This document shows, one piece after another, positions 8,144 to 16,982 of a stretch of DNA of 54,584 nt (its first letter is position 1; the number at the start of each line of letters is the position of its first letter). The position numbers and the translations under genes were made by a program. The notes beneath the pieces are model-generated. The model was not told the DNA's origin. It made no database searches and saw nothing but the letters and a program-made list of their open reading frames with translations. This DNA is from Afifella pfennigii DSM 17143 (GTDB lineage: Bacteria > Pseudomonadota > Alphaproteobacteria > Rhizobiales > Afifellaceae): NCBI RefSeq assembly GCF_000688515.1, contig NZ_JHZK01000022.1, positions 1 to 54,584 on the forward strand, written 5' to 3'.

Positions 8144-8941
8144 CTATCTCGGCGCCGCGCGCAGGGCCGACATCACGGCCGAGAGCGCAAACAGGATCGC
8201 GGCCAGGCTGACGATCGTCGGTCCGGTCGGCGTGTTGAACGAATACGCTGCCTGAAGCCCGCCGAGCGCGGATATGCTGCCGATGGCGGCGGCGATGAAT
8301 GTCATCGCCTCCGGCGTGCGACTGAACGGCCTGGCCGCTGCTGCCGGGATGATCAGCATGGCCGCAATCAGGAGAACGCCGACGACCTTGATTGCGACGG
8401 CGATGACGAGGGCGAGGGAGAGGACCAGCACCATCTCCTCGCGTTTCGGATCGAGGCCGGCAGAATATGCCAGGTCGGGATTCAGCGTTGCCGTCAGCAG
8501 GGCCGACCATCGCCAGCCGATCAGCCCGAGCACGAGCGCGGCGCCGGCCCATATGACGGCGAGATCGAACGGCCTGACGGCTAGGATATCGCCGAACAGA
8601 TAGGCCATGAGGTCGATGCGAATGCCGCTCAGGAAGGAAACGCCGACGAGCCCGAAAGCGAGGGCCGAATGCGCCAGGACGCCGAGAAGCGTGTCCATCG
8701 CGTAACCACGACCGCTGAGCGTGGAAACGGTGAGTGCCATCGCCACAGAGGCAACGAGGACCCCGGCGAAAATCGAGATCGAGAGACCCAGCGAGATGGC
8801 GACGCCGAGGATCGCGGCATGTGCGGTGGCGTCGCCGAAATAGGCCATTCTTCGCCAGACGACGAAGCAGCCGAGAGGTGCGGCCGCAATCGCAACGCCG
8901 AGCCCCGCTAGGGCGGCGCGCACCAGGAAATCGTCGAGCAT
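8144..8941 (-). CDS. znuB: zinc ABC transporter permease ZnuB
   Basis: This 265-residue inner-membrane permease of the ABC-3 family has eight or so hydrophobic segments. Typical stretches are WRRMAYFGDATAHAAILGVA near the start and VGVLLIAAMLIIPAAAA in the second half. It forms the channel for zinc delivered by ZnuA. The start overlaps the znuC stop (TAATG), so translation is coupled and znuC-znuB form one operon reading away from znuA. Confidence 0.93.
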   Translation of the reverse strand: MLDDFLVRAALAGLGVAIAAAPLGCFVVWRRMAYFGDATAHAAILGVAISLGLSISIFAGVLVASVAMALTVSTLSGRGYAMDTLLGVLAHSALAFGLVGVSFLSGIRIDLMAYLFGDILAVRPFDLAVIWAGAALVLGLIGWRWSALLTATLNPDLAYSAGLDPKREEMVLVLSLALVIAVAIKVVGVLLIAAMLIIPAAAARPFSRTPEAMTFIAAAIGSISALGGLQAAYSFNTPTGPTIVSLAAILFALSAVMSALRAAPR

Positions 8942-9687
8942 TATTCAGCTGCCTCCGATCGGTCGTCGGCCTCGTTCCGGCCCTGGCTGTGGCTGTGGTG
9001 GTGGCGGTAGAGCGCTAGCGCGCCCTGCGTGCCCTCGCCGAAAAGCGCCCGGTATTCCGGCGCCGAAGCCACATGCTCCGGCTCGCCCTCGCAGCAGACA
9101 TGGCCGTTGAGGCAGACGACGCGATCGCTGGCGCTCATCACGACATGCAGGTCATGGCTGACCATGAGGACGGCACAGCCGAGCCGGCGGCGCACGTCCT
9201 CCACCTGCCGGTAGAACTCGGCCGAGCCCGGCTGGTCGAGCCCTTGGGTCGCCTCGTCGAGGATGAGGAGCTCCGGCTTGTCGAGCAGGGCGCGCGCCAG
9301 GAGGACACGCTGGAACTGCCCGCCCGAAAGGCGGGTCATCTGGCGCTCGGCGAGTTCGGGAATGCCCGCCACTTCCAAGGCCTCCTTCGCGGCCTTCTCG
9401 CCGACCTTGCGAGGCAGGCCCTGGAACCGCTTCACGGTCATCGGCAAGGTGGGATCGATATGGAGCCGCTGCGGCACGTAGCCGATGCGCAGTCCCTCCT
9501 TGCGCCGCACCAAACCCGATGTCGGCACAAGCGCGCCGATGATCACCCGAAGTAGGGTCGATTTGCCCGAGCCGTTTGGCCCAACGAGGGTAACGATTTC
9601 GCCACGGCGGATCGAGAAACAAACATCCCGCAGGACGAGATTGCCGCCGAGGCGAACATTCAGGCTTTCGGTCTCGACAATTCTCAT
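8941..9687 (-). CDS. znuC: zinc ABC transporter ATP-binding protein ZnuC
   Basis: This 248-residue ABC ATPase shows Walker A GPNGSGKST, Q-loop VPQRL, signature LSGGQFQRV, Walker B LLILDEAT and the switch His in MVSHDLHVV. The C-terminal tail is His-rich (RHHHSHSQG), a common ZnuC trait. I start at the ATG at 9687, with GAGG just upstream, rather than a TTG at 9714. It is divergent from znuA and shares the control region at 9850-9900. Confidence 0.93.
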   Translation of the reverse strand: MRIVETESLNVRLGGNLVLRDVCFSIRRGEIVTLVGPNGSGKSTLLRVIIGALVPTSGLVRRKEGLRIGYVPQRLHIDPTLPMTVKRFQGLPRKVGEKAAKEALEVAGIPELAERQMTRLSGGQFQRVLLARALLDKPELLILDEATQGLDQPGSAEFYRQVEDVRRRLGCAVLMVSHDLHVVMSASDRVVCLNGHVCCEGEPEHVASAPEYRALFGEGTQGALALYRHHHSHSQGRNEADDRSEAAE

Positions 9688-9851
9688 ACGGCCTCGTCGG
9701 AGTGAGCCGCACAAGAGCCTCTCCGTTCAAGCCGATGGATGCTGCCCTTCATTTCTGCCTTGCACGGCGCGGCGGGGCCTCGTGCGCGGTGGGCATTCTT
9801 TCGCGTGTCCGTCATGGCCGTGGCAAACTCCTCCCCTTGCCGGCGTTGATA

Positions 9852-9868
9852 TGTGATAACATAACGTA
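9852..9868. promoter_or_regulatory. Zur operator between znuCB and znuA
   Basis: GTGATAACATAAC (9853-9865) differs from the operator at 6546 by one base. It lies between the divergent znuC and znuA genes, as expected for joint zinc control of the transporter. Confidence 0.8.
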
Positions 9869-9883
9869 TAAGACAGCTCCGCA

Positions 9884-9898
9884 TGTTATTCAATAACA
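9884..9898. promoter_or_regulatory. second AT-rich dyad just before znuA
   Basis: TGTTATT-C-AATAACA is a perfect 7+7 inverted repeat that ends directly before the znuA ribosome-binding site (GGAG, 9900-9903). It resembles the Zur sites (GTTAT...ATAAC) but has a different spacing. It could be a second Zur site or a hairpin in the znuA leader. Confidence 0.5.
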
Positions 9899-9909
9899 CG
9901 GAGATACCC

Positions 9910-10971
9910 ATGCGGATGAGTTTCCTGGCTGCCGCGGTCTCGGTGGTCGCGCTGAGCAACGCAGCGCTTGCCGACGTACCCTCGGTCGCCGTCGACATCG
10001 CGCCCGTCCACTCGCTGGTGGCGAAGGTCATGCAAGGGGTCGGCAAGCCCGACCTGATCGTGCAGCCAGGCGCATCCCCCCACGGCTACTCCCTTCGCCC
10101 CGAAGAGGCTGAGGCGCTGGAGCGTGCCGACATCGTCTTCTGGGTCGGGGAGGGGCTGGAGCCATGGCTCGAGCGCTCGATTGAAGCGCTTGCAGGCGAT
10201 GCCAAATCCGTGGAGCTGCTTGAAACCGAGGGCACCACGGAGCTTGAATTCCGCGAGGGTGCGACGTTCGAAAAGCACAGCCATGATCACGAGGCACATG
10301 GCGCGGAAGATCATGAGCATGCAGAGCACGCCGACCATGAGCATGAAGGCGAGGAGCACGCCGACCATGAGCATGAGCATGAAGAGCATGCCGGCCATGA
10401 GCATGAAGGCGAGGAACACCACGACGAGACAGCGCATGCCGAGCATGAGCACGAGCATCATGGCCACGACCCGCATGCCTGGCTCGACCCGCAGAACGCC
10501 ATGGTCTGGCTCGATGTGATCGCCGGCGATCTCTCCGATCTCGACCCGGAGCATGCTGACGCCTATGCGGCGAACGCGGCTGAGGCCAAGAAGGAGCTGG
10601 AGGCGCTGATCGGCGAGATCGACGGCGAGCTAGAGAGCTTCCGCGGCACGAGCTTCATCGTCTTCCACGACGCCTACCAGTACTTCGAGAACCGTTTCGG
10701 CATCTCGGCAGCCGGCTCGATCCGCCTTGGCGATGCCTCCGATCCGAGCCCGTCGCGCGTTGCGGAGATCCGCGACAAGGTGGCCGAACTGAAGATCGCC
10801 TGCGTCTTCACCGAGCCGCAGTTCAACCCGGGGCTGGTGGAGAACGTGTTTCAGGGAACGGACGTCACGATCGGCGTTCTTGACCCGCTCGGCAGCGATC
10901 TGACGCCGGGGCCGGACCTCTATCCGCAGCTGATCCACGAGATCGCGGACGGTCTCACCTCCTGCCGCTGA
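9910..10971 (+). CDS. znuA: zinc ABC transporter substrate-binding protein ZnuA
   Basis: This 353-residue periplasmic zinc receptor has a Sec signal peptide (cleavage after about NAALA, residue 22). Candidate zinc ligands lie in APVHSLVA, HDPHAWLDP and VFHDAYQYF, with an acidic residue in LDPLGSD. A charged loop of about 70 residues (about 122-191) is almost all His, Glu, Asp and Ala, and is partly encoded by three 30-bp repeats. I start at the ATG at 9910, seven bases after GGAG; an upstream ATG at 9883 lies inside the dyad. A NicO-type permease follows 106 bases later. Confidence 0.94.
   Translation: MRMSFLAAAVSVVALSNAALADVPSVAVDIAPVHSLVAKVMQGVGKPDLIVQPGASPHGYSLRPEEAEALERADIVFWVGEGLEPWLERSIEALAGDAKSVELLETEGTTELEFREGATFEKHSHDHEAHGAEDHEHAEHADHEHEGEEHADHEHEHEEHAGHEHEGEEHHDETAHAEHEHEHHGHDPHAWLDPQNAMVWLDVIAGDLSDLDPEHADAYAANAAEAKKELEALIGEIDGELESFRGTSFIVFHDAYQYFENRFGISAAGSIRLGDASDPSPSRVAEIRDKVAELKIACVFTEPQFNPGLVENVFQGTDVTIGVLDPLGSDLTPGPDLYPQLIHEIADGLTSCR
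10330..10419 (+). repeat. three 30-bp imperfect tandem repeats inside znuA
   Basis: Units at 10330-10359, 10360-10389 and 10390-10419 each begin GCCGACCATGAGCATGA or GCCGGCCATGAGCATGA. They encode ten-residue blocks rich in His and Glu. Length change in such a tract stays in frame and would alter the metal-binding loop. Confidence 0.8.
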
Positions 10972-11077
10972 CCATGAAGAAGCCTCCTGGCATGGATCCG
11001 GTGGGTTTATGTCAGGTGGTGCTTCCTGATTGGCGGGTCTGACAGCCCTTGCTTCCAGAGCTTTCTGCGGAGGGTCC

Positions 11078-12172
11078 ATGAGACCAAGGTCAATCGCCGC
11101 CCGAGCGGTTCTGTCTGCAATCCTCGCCGCCGCCATGCTTGCCGGCGCGCAGGCGGCAACGAGCCCATTCGGCGTTGCAACCCCCGACACGTCCGCTGGA
11201 ACCGTCTGGGTTGGGCCTTTCCAGGACTTCGCCAACTGGGCAATGGCGATGCAGTCGTCCTTCTACAAGCGGCTCACGGCTGCGCTCGGCCAATTCTCAG
11301 ACAACCGTCATGCAGGCTGGTGGCTCATCGGATTGAGTTTTCTCTACGGCGTTTTCCATGCCGTGGGGCCGGGGCACGGAAAGGCGGTAATCAGCTCCTA
11401 CCTCGTGGCGACGGGAAAAACCGCGCGGCGAGCCGTGGCGATCTCCTTCGCCGCCGCGCTGACGCAGGCGCTTTCGGCGATCCTCCTCGTCGCGGTCGCG
11501 ACGGTGCTGTTGCGTGCCACAGCGATGACGATCACGCGTGTCACCGACACGATCGCCCTCGCAAGCTATAGTCTCATCGTGCTGCTCGGCGCCATGCTCC
11601 TGTGGCGCAAGGCGCTGGCACCCGCCCTTGCCGCAATCCGCCCCGCCCCGCAGGAGCTCGTTGCGGCTGGTGCGGGCGGCGGACAGATGCACCTTTCGGA
11701 GATCGCCGATCACCACCACGGCGATCACCATCATCACCACCACCACGACCACGAGCACTACGGTGCCGCCTCTTCTCTCGGCGATCACCATCGTCACGGC
11801 GCGCAATGTGGCTGCCGCCACACCGTCGAGCCCGAGACGCTGAACAAGTCGCTGAGCGCCTCGCATGTGGCGGCGACAATCTTGGCGATCGGCGTCCGGC
11901 CTTGCTCGGGCGCATTGATCGTCCTGGTGTTCGCGCTTTCGCAGAAGCTCTTCCTGGTGGGCGCGCTGTCGACGGTCGCGATGGGCATCGGCACCGGGTT
12001 GACGGTCTCGGCCCTGGCCGTCTTCGCGACGATGGCGCGGCAGACCGCCCTGCGCGCTGCGGGCACCGGGTCTTTCTGGGCCGCGGGTGCGGTCCGGGCG
12101 ATGGAGATCGGAGGCGCGCTGACGATCCTCGCTTTCGGAGCCGTCATGCTCGCGGGCGCATTGGCGAACTGA
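11078..12172 (+). CDS. NicO-family metal permease (RcnA/high-affinity nickel transporter-like)
   Basis: This 364-residue membrane protein has a signal-like N-terminus, the NicO signature FHAVGPGHGKAVISSYL near residue 100, and six or more hydrophobic segments. A cytoplasmic or periplasmic loop of about 40 residues, HHHGDHHHHHHHDHEHYG and onward, is extremely His-rich. The family moves Ni or Co, mostly as exporters such as RcnA. Placement directly behind znuA in a zinc island makes a role in zinc handling plausible, but that is inference. ATG at 11078 with GGAGGG before it. There is no operator of its own, so it is probably read through from znuA. Confidence 0.8.
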   Translation: MRPRSIAARAVLSAILAAAMLAGAQAATSPFGVATPDTSAGTVWVGPFQDFANWAMAMQSSFYKRLTAALGQFSDNRHAGWWLIGLSFLYGVFHAVGPGHGKAVISSYLVATGKTARRAVAISFAAALTQALSAILLVAVATVLLRATAMTITRVTDTIALASYSLIVLLGAMLLWRKALAPALAAIRPAPQELVAAGAGGGQMHLSEIADHHHGDHHHHHHHDHEHYGAASSLGDHHRHGAQCGCRHTVEPETLNKSLSASHVAATILAIGVRPCSGALIVLVFALSQKLFLVGALSTVAMGIGTGLTVSALAVFATMARQTALRAAGTGSFWAAGAVRAMEIGGALTILAFGAVMLAGALAN

Positions 12173-12521
12173 GCATCACCGCGGTTGCCCCATGGATCCA
12201 GAAAGCGCTGGGCCTCATTCCCGTCAGCATGCTGGTTTCCGCTTTCGTCCTCAGCCACTCGCCGGCCAACGTTGCCACCGCTGCGAGACCATATCCGTTT
12301 CGCCGCAGTGCCGACCTCGACGGCATTTTCGTCCTGCGCAGCAAGGCGATGGCTGCGGCGTTTTCGCATGAAGCGGCGTTTTCAAGGACATAGGCAGAAC
12401 AGTCCCGAGCCTGTCAAAAAAGGTTCGTGCCGCCAGACGATGATGCCTTCGCCGGTCGTTTCCGTGCCGCGTTCGCAATCACCATGGCTTCACTGCGAAA
12501 GTGAAGTCTCGGAGGCCTCTC
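12173..12521. other. intergenic stretch before the PhoX-like gene
   Basis: About 350 bases. I see no convincing gene, no Zur-like core and no clear PHO-box pair of CTGTCAT repeats. A GGAGG at 12511-12515 is the ribosome site of the next gene. Confidence 0.55.
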
Positions 12522-14312
12522 ATGAAGACGAAACTGCCTTTATCACTTCTCGCCGGTACGGCCGTCGCACTCGTTGCGACAAGCGCAATGGCGGGAGAAC
12601 TGACGTTCACGGGTATCGCAGCCGCCAAGACCGACGCGGAAAAGCGCGAAGCTGTCGCCTCGCCTTCCGTGACAATCGACGGCAACACCCATGAGATCGC
12701 TTACCATGTGCTCGCCCGCAGTGGCGACGAGATCGGCAACAACACTTTCGGCCTGCTTGTCGACGAGAACGGCGAACCGGTGAAGAACGAGGACGGCTCG
12801 ACCCACATCTCCGTCGACGCCGACTTCTCCTCGCTGCTGACGGTTGGCGACAAGCTGTTCAACATCACCCACTTCGAATCCCGCCCGGGTGCCATGTACC
12901 TGTCGGAACTGAAGCAGGATGATGCCGGCAACCTGACGCCGGTCTCCACCGAGGCGATCGATTTCTCAAGCTTTGGCGGCCTGTGGGTACCGTGCGCCGG
13001 TTCCTTCACGCCCTGGGAGACGCATCTCGGCTCGGAGGAATATCCGCCCGACGCCCGCGCCGTCGAGGAAGCGACCTCGATGGACGACATCGACGACTAC
13101 TACAAGCCGATGATCCGCTATGTCGGCCTCGACCCGGCAAGCGCCTCCATTGAGGAGTTCAAGAAGGGCTTCGATCCCTACAAGTACGGTTATCCGACCG
13201 AGATCACCGTCAAGGAAGACGGCAGCTACACGGTCGACAAGCACTATGCGATGGGCCGCGTGGCGGTCGAACTCGCCAAGGTGATGCCGGACGAGAAGAC
13301 CGTCTACATCTCCGACGACGGCACCAATGTCGGCCTCTTCATGTTCGTCGCCGACGAGGCGGGTAAGCTCGATGCCGGCACGCTCTATGCCGCCAAGTGG
13401 AACCAGACCTCGGGCGAAGGCGCCGGCAAGGCCGACCTTTCCTGGGTCGATCTCGGCCATTCCGACACGGCGGCCGTGGCGAAGGCGCTTGCCGACGGCG
13501 TCACCTTCTCCGACCTCTTCGAGGTGGCCGACATCGCCGACGACGGCAGCTGCGCCGAGGGCTTCTCGCCCTCCAATGCGGAAGGCCGCGCCGAGTGCCT
13601 GAAGGTGAAGGATGGCATGGAGGAGATCGCCTCGCGGCTGGAGACGCGCCGCTACGCCTCCATGAAGGGCGCCACCACCGAATTCCGCAAGGAAGAAGGC
13701 ATCGCCCTCGATCCGGCGACGAAGACGCTCTACGTCGCCATGTCGGAGATCGGCAACGGCATGGAAGACGCCGCCAAGGGCGGCAAGCCGACCGACAAGT
13801 ACGAGAAGGGCAGCAGCAACGACATCAGGCTGACGGCCAACGGTTGCGGCGCCGTCTATTCGCTGCCGCTCGGCTCCGACGACAAGATCGGCTCCGACTG
13901 GGTGGCGAGCGAGATGAACGGCCTCGTCGCCGGCACGCCGCACAAGTACGCCGAGGGCGATGAATTCGCCGGCAACACCTGCGACATGGACGGCCTCGCC
14001 AACCCGGACAACCTCACCTTCATGGACGGCTTCGGCACGCTCATCATCGGCGAAGATACGGGCTCGGGCCACCAGAACGATGTCATCTGGGCCTACAAGC
14101 TCTCCGACGGCTCGCTGACGCGGATCTTCTCCACGCCCTACGGCTCGGAGACGACCTCGCCGTACTTCTATCCGAATGTCGGCGGCCACGGTTACATCAT
14201 GGCGGTGGTGCAGCACCCTTATGGGGAATCCGACGAGGACAAGCTCGCCGATCCCGCCGATGCCCGCGCCTATGTCGGCTATATCGGCCCGTTCCCGGCG
14301 CTGACGAACTGA
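12522..14312 (+). CDS. PhoX-like (DUF839) secreted phosphatase-family protein
   Basis: This 596-residue exported protein of the PhoX/DUF839 beta-propeller family includes Ca/Fe-dependent alkaline phosphatases. Family stretches include FGGLWVPCAGSFTPWETHLG, KHYAMGRVAVELAKVMPDEKT, YISDDGTNVGLFMFVAD and the late LTFMDGFGTLIIGEDTGSGHQNDV. The signal peptide (MKTKLPLSLLAGTAVALVATSAMA) has no twin Arg, whereas classical PhoX is exported by Tat. That points to a divergent subgroup, so phosphatase activity is not certain. ATG at 12522, six bases after GGAGG. A dihaem cytochrome gene follows 127 bases later on the same strand. Confidence 0.8.
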   Translation: MKTKLPLSLLAGTAVALVATSAMAGELTFTGIAAAKTDAEKREAVASPSVTIDGNTHEIAYHVLARSGDEIGNNTFGLLVDENGEPVKNEDGSTHISVDADFSSLLTVGDKLFNITHFESRPGAMYLSELKQDDAGNLTPVSTEAIDFSSFGGLWVPCAGSFTPWETHLGSEEYPPDARAVEEATSMDDIDDYYKPMIRYVGLDPASASIEEFKKGFDPYKYGYPTEITVKEDGSYTVDKHYAMGRVAVELAKVMPDEKTVYISDDGTNVGLFMFVADEAGKLDAGTLYAAKWNQTSGEGAGKADLSWVDLGHSDTAAVAKALADGVTFSDLFEVADIADDGSCAEGFSPSNAEGRAECLKVKDGMEEIASRLETRRYASMKGATTEFRKEEGIALDPATKTLYVAMSEIGNGMEDAAKGGKPTDKYEKGSSNDIRLTANGCGAVYSLPLGSDDKIGSDWVASEMNGLVAGTPHKYAEGDEFAGNTCDMDGLANPDNLTFMDGFGTLIIGEDTGSGHQNDVIWAYKLSDGSLTRIFSTPYGSETTSPYFYPNVGGHGYIMAVVQHPYGESDEDKLADPADARAYVGYIGPFPALTN

Positions 14313-14439
14313 CCCTGGTGCGCGGCCGCCGGTGACGACCTGGCGGCCGCCTCTCCGCAGCAAGGCTCGGCAGGCGTTCCTGCCGGGCCGATTCTACCGC
14401 GGCTGCGCCGTCCGTGCCGGTGCCTCTCTCAAGGAATCG

Positions 14440-16092
14440 ATGATGTCCCCTCGCTTCGTCAGCTCGCTCATTCTCGCGTTGACCGCCGCCGGCCTGGCCG
14501 GCCCGGCCTTTGGCGACAGCAGCCTCGGCGGCTTCCTCCACAACCGGACCGCCTATATCCCCCCGCAATGCTACACCAGGACGCTCGACGACGCCGGGCG
14601 GGCGCACAATCCGTGCTTCACCTGCCATCTGCGGGCTCGCCGGCCGAACTTCATCAACGATCCGGACCTGCAGCTCTCCTACGCCTTTCCCGGTCCGGCG
14701 CTTTCAAACCCGTGGTCGAACCTCTTTGAGGACCGGCGCAGGCGTGTCGCCGCCATCGGCGACGAGGAGATCCTCTCCTATATCCGCACCAGCAACTACC
14801 AGGCGCCCGACGGTTCGCTGATCCTCGCCGACCGGCTCGCCGACGTGCCGCCGGGATGGGATGTCGACGGCGACGGCACATGGGGCGGCTACACGCCGGA
14901 CTGCCATTTCCGCTTCGACGACGCGGGCTTCGACATTGCTGCGGATGGCACGCCGACCGGCTGGCGGGCCTTCGCCTATACGCCTCTGCCCGGCAGCTTC
15001 TCGCCGGCTTCAGGCTCCACCGACGACGTGCTGATCCGGCTGCCGGAGGCCTATCGCCAGAACGCAAGCGGTGAGCCGGATCAGGCGATCTACGAGATCA
15101 ACCTTGCCGTCGTGGAAGCGCTGATCGCCCGCCGCGACGTTGGGATCGCGCCCGCCGACGAGGAGGGGCTCGGCGTCGATCTCGACCGCGACGGCAGCCT
15201 CGGCACGGCCGAGAAGGTCGTCTTCGACTGGGCGCCGCTGAAGGGGCGCGACATGTCCTATGTCGGTCGCGCCAAGAAGCTGCAGGAGGAGGGCAAGGCG
15301 CCGCTCGCCGCCGGTCTCTTCCCGCTCGGTACGGAGTTCCTGCACACGGTGCGCTACGTCGATGTCGACGATGCCGGCGAGGTGAGGATGGCGGCGCGCC
15401 TGAAGGAGCTGCGCTACATGCGCAAGACCGCCTGGCAGACCTATGCCGACCTTGAAGACGGGGCGCTGGAGGAGATCAAGGAGGACCACGATTTCCCCGA
15501 TCGCGTCAGCCTCTTCGACGGCAACCGGGAAGTCGGCATCGCCAACGGCACCGGGTGGCGCCTGCAGGGCTTCATCGAGGATCGCGACGGGACGCTGAGG
15601 CCGCAGAGTTTCGAGGAGACGGTGTTCTGCATCGGCTGCCACGGCGGTATCGGCGTCAACGACGATTCCACGCTCGCCTTCGCGCGCAAGCTGGAGAAGC
15701 CCTTCGGCGGCTGGTTCCACTGGAGCCGGCACGGGCTGAGGGGCATCCCCGATCCGAAGCGGCCGGACGGCTCCAGCGAATATGCCCGCTACCTTGCCGA
15801 GAACGGGGCGGGCGATGAGTTCCGCGACAATGCCGAGATCATCCAGGCCTTCATCGGCGAGGACGGCGAGCCGGACGAGGCGGCGCTCGCGGCCATGACC
15901 GAGGATCTCGCCACCATCCTCTATCCCTCGCGCGCCCGCGCTCTGGCCCTCAATAAGGCCTATCGCACCATCGTCATGGACCAGGATTTCGTCAAAGGCC
16001 GCGACGCCAATCTCGCCCCGGCCGTGAATGTCCATCGCGAGGTGGAGATCGACGAGGAGACGGGCATCAGGGAGCCGGTTGCGCGCTGGTAA
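14440..16092 (+). CDS. exported dihaem cytochrome c-like protein of unknown function
   Basis: This 550-residue protein has a Sec signal peptide (MMSPRFVSSLILALTAAGLAGPAFG). Two haem-c motifs are far apart: CFTCH (59-63) and CIGCH (397-401). The body contains acidic Ca-binding-like runs such as DVDGDGTWGG and DLDRDGSLGT. I do not recognise a named enzyme family; a periplasmic oxidoreductase or electron carrier is the safe reading. It lies on the same strand as the PhoX-like gene and could be cotranscribed with it. Two ATGs at 14440 and 14443 follow AAGGAA; either is a possible start. Confidence 0.7.
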   Translation: MMSPRFVSSLILALTAAGLAGPAFGDSSLGGFLHNRTAYIPPQCYTRTLDDAGRAHNPCFTCHLRARRPNFINDPDLQLSYAFPGPALSNPWSNLFEDRRRRVAAIGDEEILSYIRTSNYQAPDGSLILADRLADVPPGWDVDGDGTWGGYTPDCHFRFDDAGFDIAADGTPTGWRAFAYTPLPGSFSPASGSTDDVLIRLPEAYRQNASGEPDQAIYEINLAVVEALIARRDVGIAPADEEGLGVDLDRDGSLGTAEKVVFDWAPLKGRDMSYVGRAKKLQEEGKAPLAAGLFPLGTEFLHTVRYVDVDDAGEVRMAARLKELRYMRKTAWQTYADLEDGALEEIKEDHDFPDRVSLFDGNREVGIANGTGWRLQGFIEDRDGTLRPQSFEETVFCIGCHGGIGVNDDSTLAFARKLEKPFGGWFHWSRHGLRGIPDPKRPDGSSEYARYLAENGAGDEFRDNAEIIQAFIGEDGEPDEAALAAMTEDLATILYPSRARALALNKAYRTIVMDQDFVKGRDANLAPAVNVHREVEIDEETGIREPVARW

Positions 16093-16622
16093 CCCCGCTC
16101 TCCGGAGCGGCCGGGCTCGTCGACGCCTCAACTGACTGCCTAGCCCGGATGAAACCGTGAAAGCCGCGCAGGCGTAGTTGGCTGAGGAAGGCGGCCGTCG
16201 CGACGAGCGCGTGCAGCCGGGCCGCGCAGGTCCATTCACGCACTGTCTTTCGGCTCTATTTCGAGGAGGCGGCCGCGGCTGGCCAATGCGTGTCTCTCGC
16301 GATGCGCGACTCCACGGCAGGCGATGGAGGCTCGGCTTGTGCTGCCCCTGCAGCGCGCTCAATGTGCTTCCTGCTTCCCGGCGTTTGGGCCGTCGTAGCA
16401 GCGGCAACTCGCCAACGACGCGGGTATGTCGCAGCGACCTCCCTCGCCCGGCCATGTCCCCTCGGAGGCCATGGCCAAGTTCCCCGGGCGACCGACTGGG
16501 GCGCGAAGCAGCCATTCCCTCGCTGCTCCGACCGCGCGCTTCGGTCGCATCGCGAAGCCCGCTGAGATCAGCCGCCGGAAACCTTTTTTCGCTTCAGTTC
16601 GGGAGAACCGAACGGGGGCGTC
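16093..16622. other. gene-poor stretch at the left edge of the island
   Basis: About 530 bases with no frame that looks like protein on either strand. It separates the cytochrome gene from the accessory genes to the right and may mark the island boundary. Confidence 0.5.
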
Positions 16623-16982
16623 ATGGCTACGAAAAAGCCGGCAGGAACGCGGAAGTCGGGACCTGCAAGTTCCAGGGCAGCAGAGGCTGAGGCCGGCGAT
16701 ATCTGGGCGCTGCGCCCGCAGCACCTGAAAACCGCGATCGAGGCCGTCAGCGCGTCGGCGGCCGATGAGGGGAAGACCCGGTCAGATGTCGCGCTGAGCC
16801 TGAATCTGAGCAAGGGCCGCATCACCGAACACATCCAAAGTGTTGAGCGACAGGCCGGCGTGAAGCTCTATGCCGGGCGATCCAACAAGCTGACGCCGGA
16901 GGGGCGGGCCCTGGCGCGGTGGGGCGCACATTTCCTCGAGGAGTACGATGCCTTCTTCAAAGTCATCCGCCGGGACCGGTGA
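16623..16982 (+). CDS. stand-alone LysR-type HTH protein
   Basis: These 119 residues are a basic N-terminal tail followed by a single winged helix of LysR type (SDVALSLNLSKGRITEHIQSVERQAGVKLYAGRSNKLTPEGRAL). The ligand-binding domain of normal LysR regulators (about 200 more residues) is absent: the frame ends in ...FFKVIRRDR. It could be a small DNA-binding protein in its own right or the stub of a broken regulator. Its 3' part overlaps, in antisense, the run-on frame of the truncated helicase. Confidence 0.6.
   Translation: MATKKPAGTRKSGPASSRAAEAEAGDIWALRPQHLKTAIEAVSASAADEGKTRSDVALSLNLSKGRITEHIQSVERQAGVKLYAGRSNKLTPEGRALARWGAHFLEEYDAFFKVIRRDR

Noticed and set aside
10330-10419. Repeated units that could suggest a CRISPR-like array
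   Set aside because: Units are contiguous without spacers and lie in frame inside znuA, coding for its His/Glu loop.
12400-12521. Possible PHO box before the PhoX-like gene (CCTGTCAAAAAA)
   Set aside because: Only one weak CTGTCA-like half is present; the spaced second half is missing.
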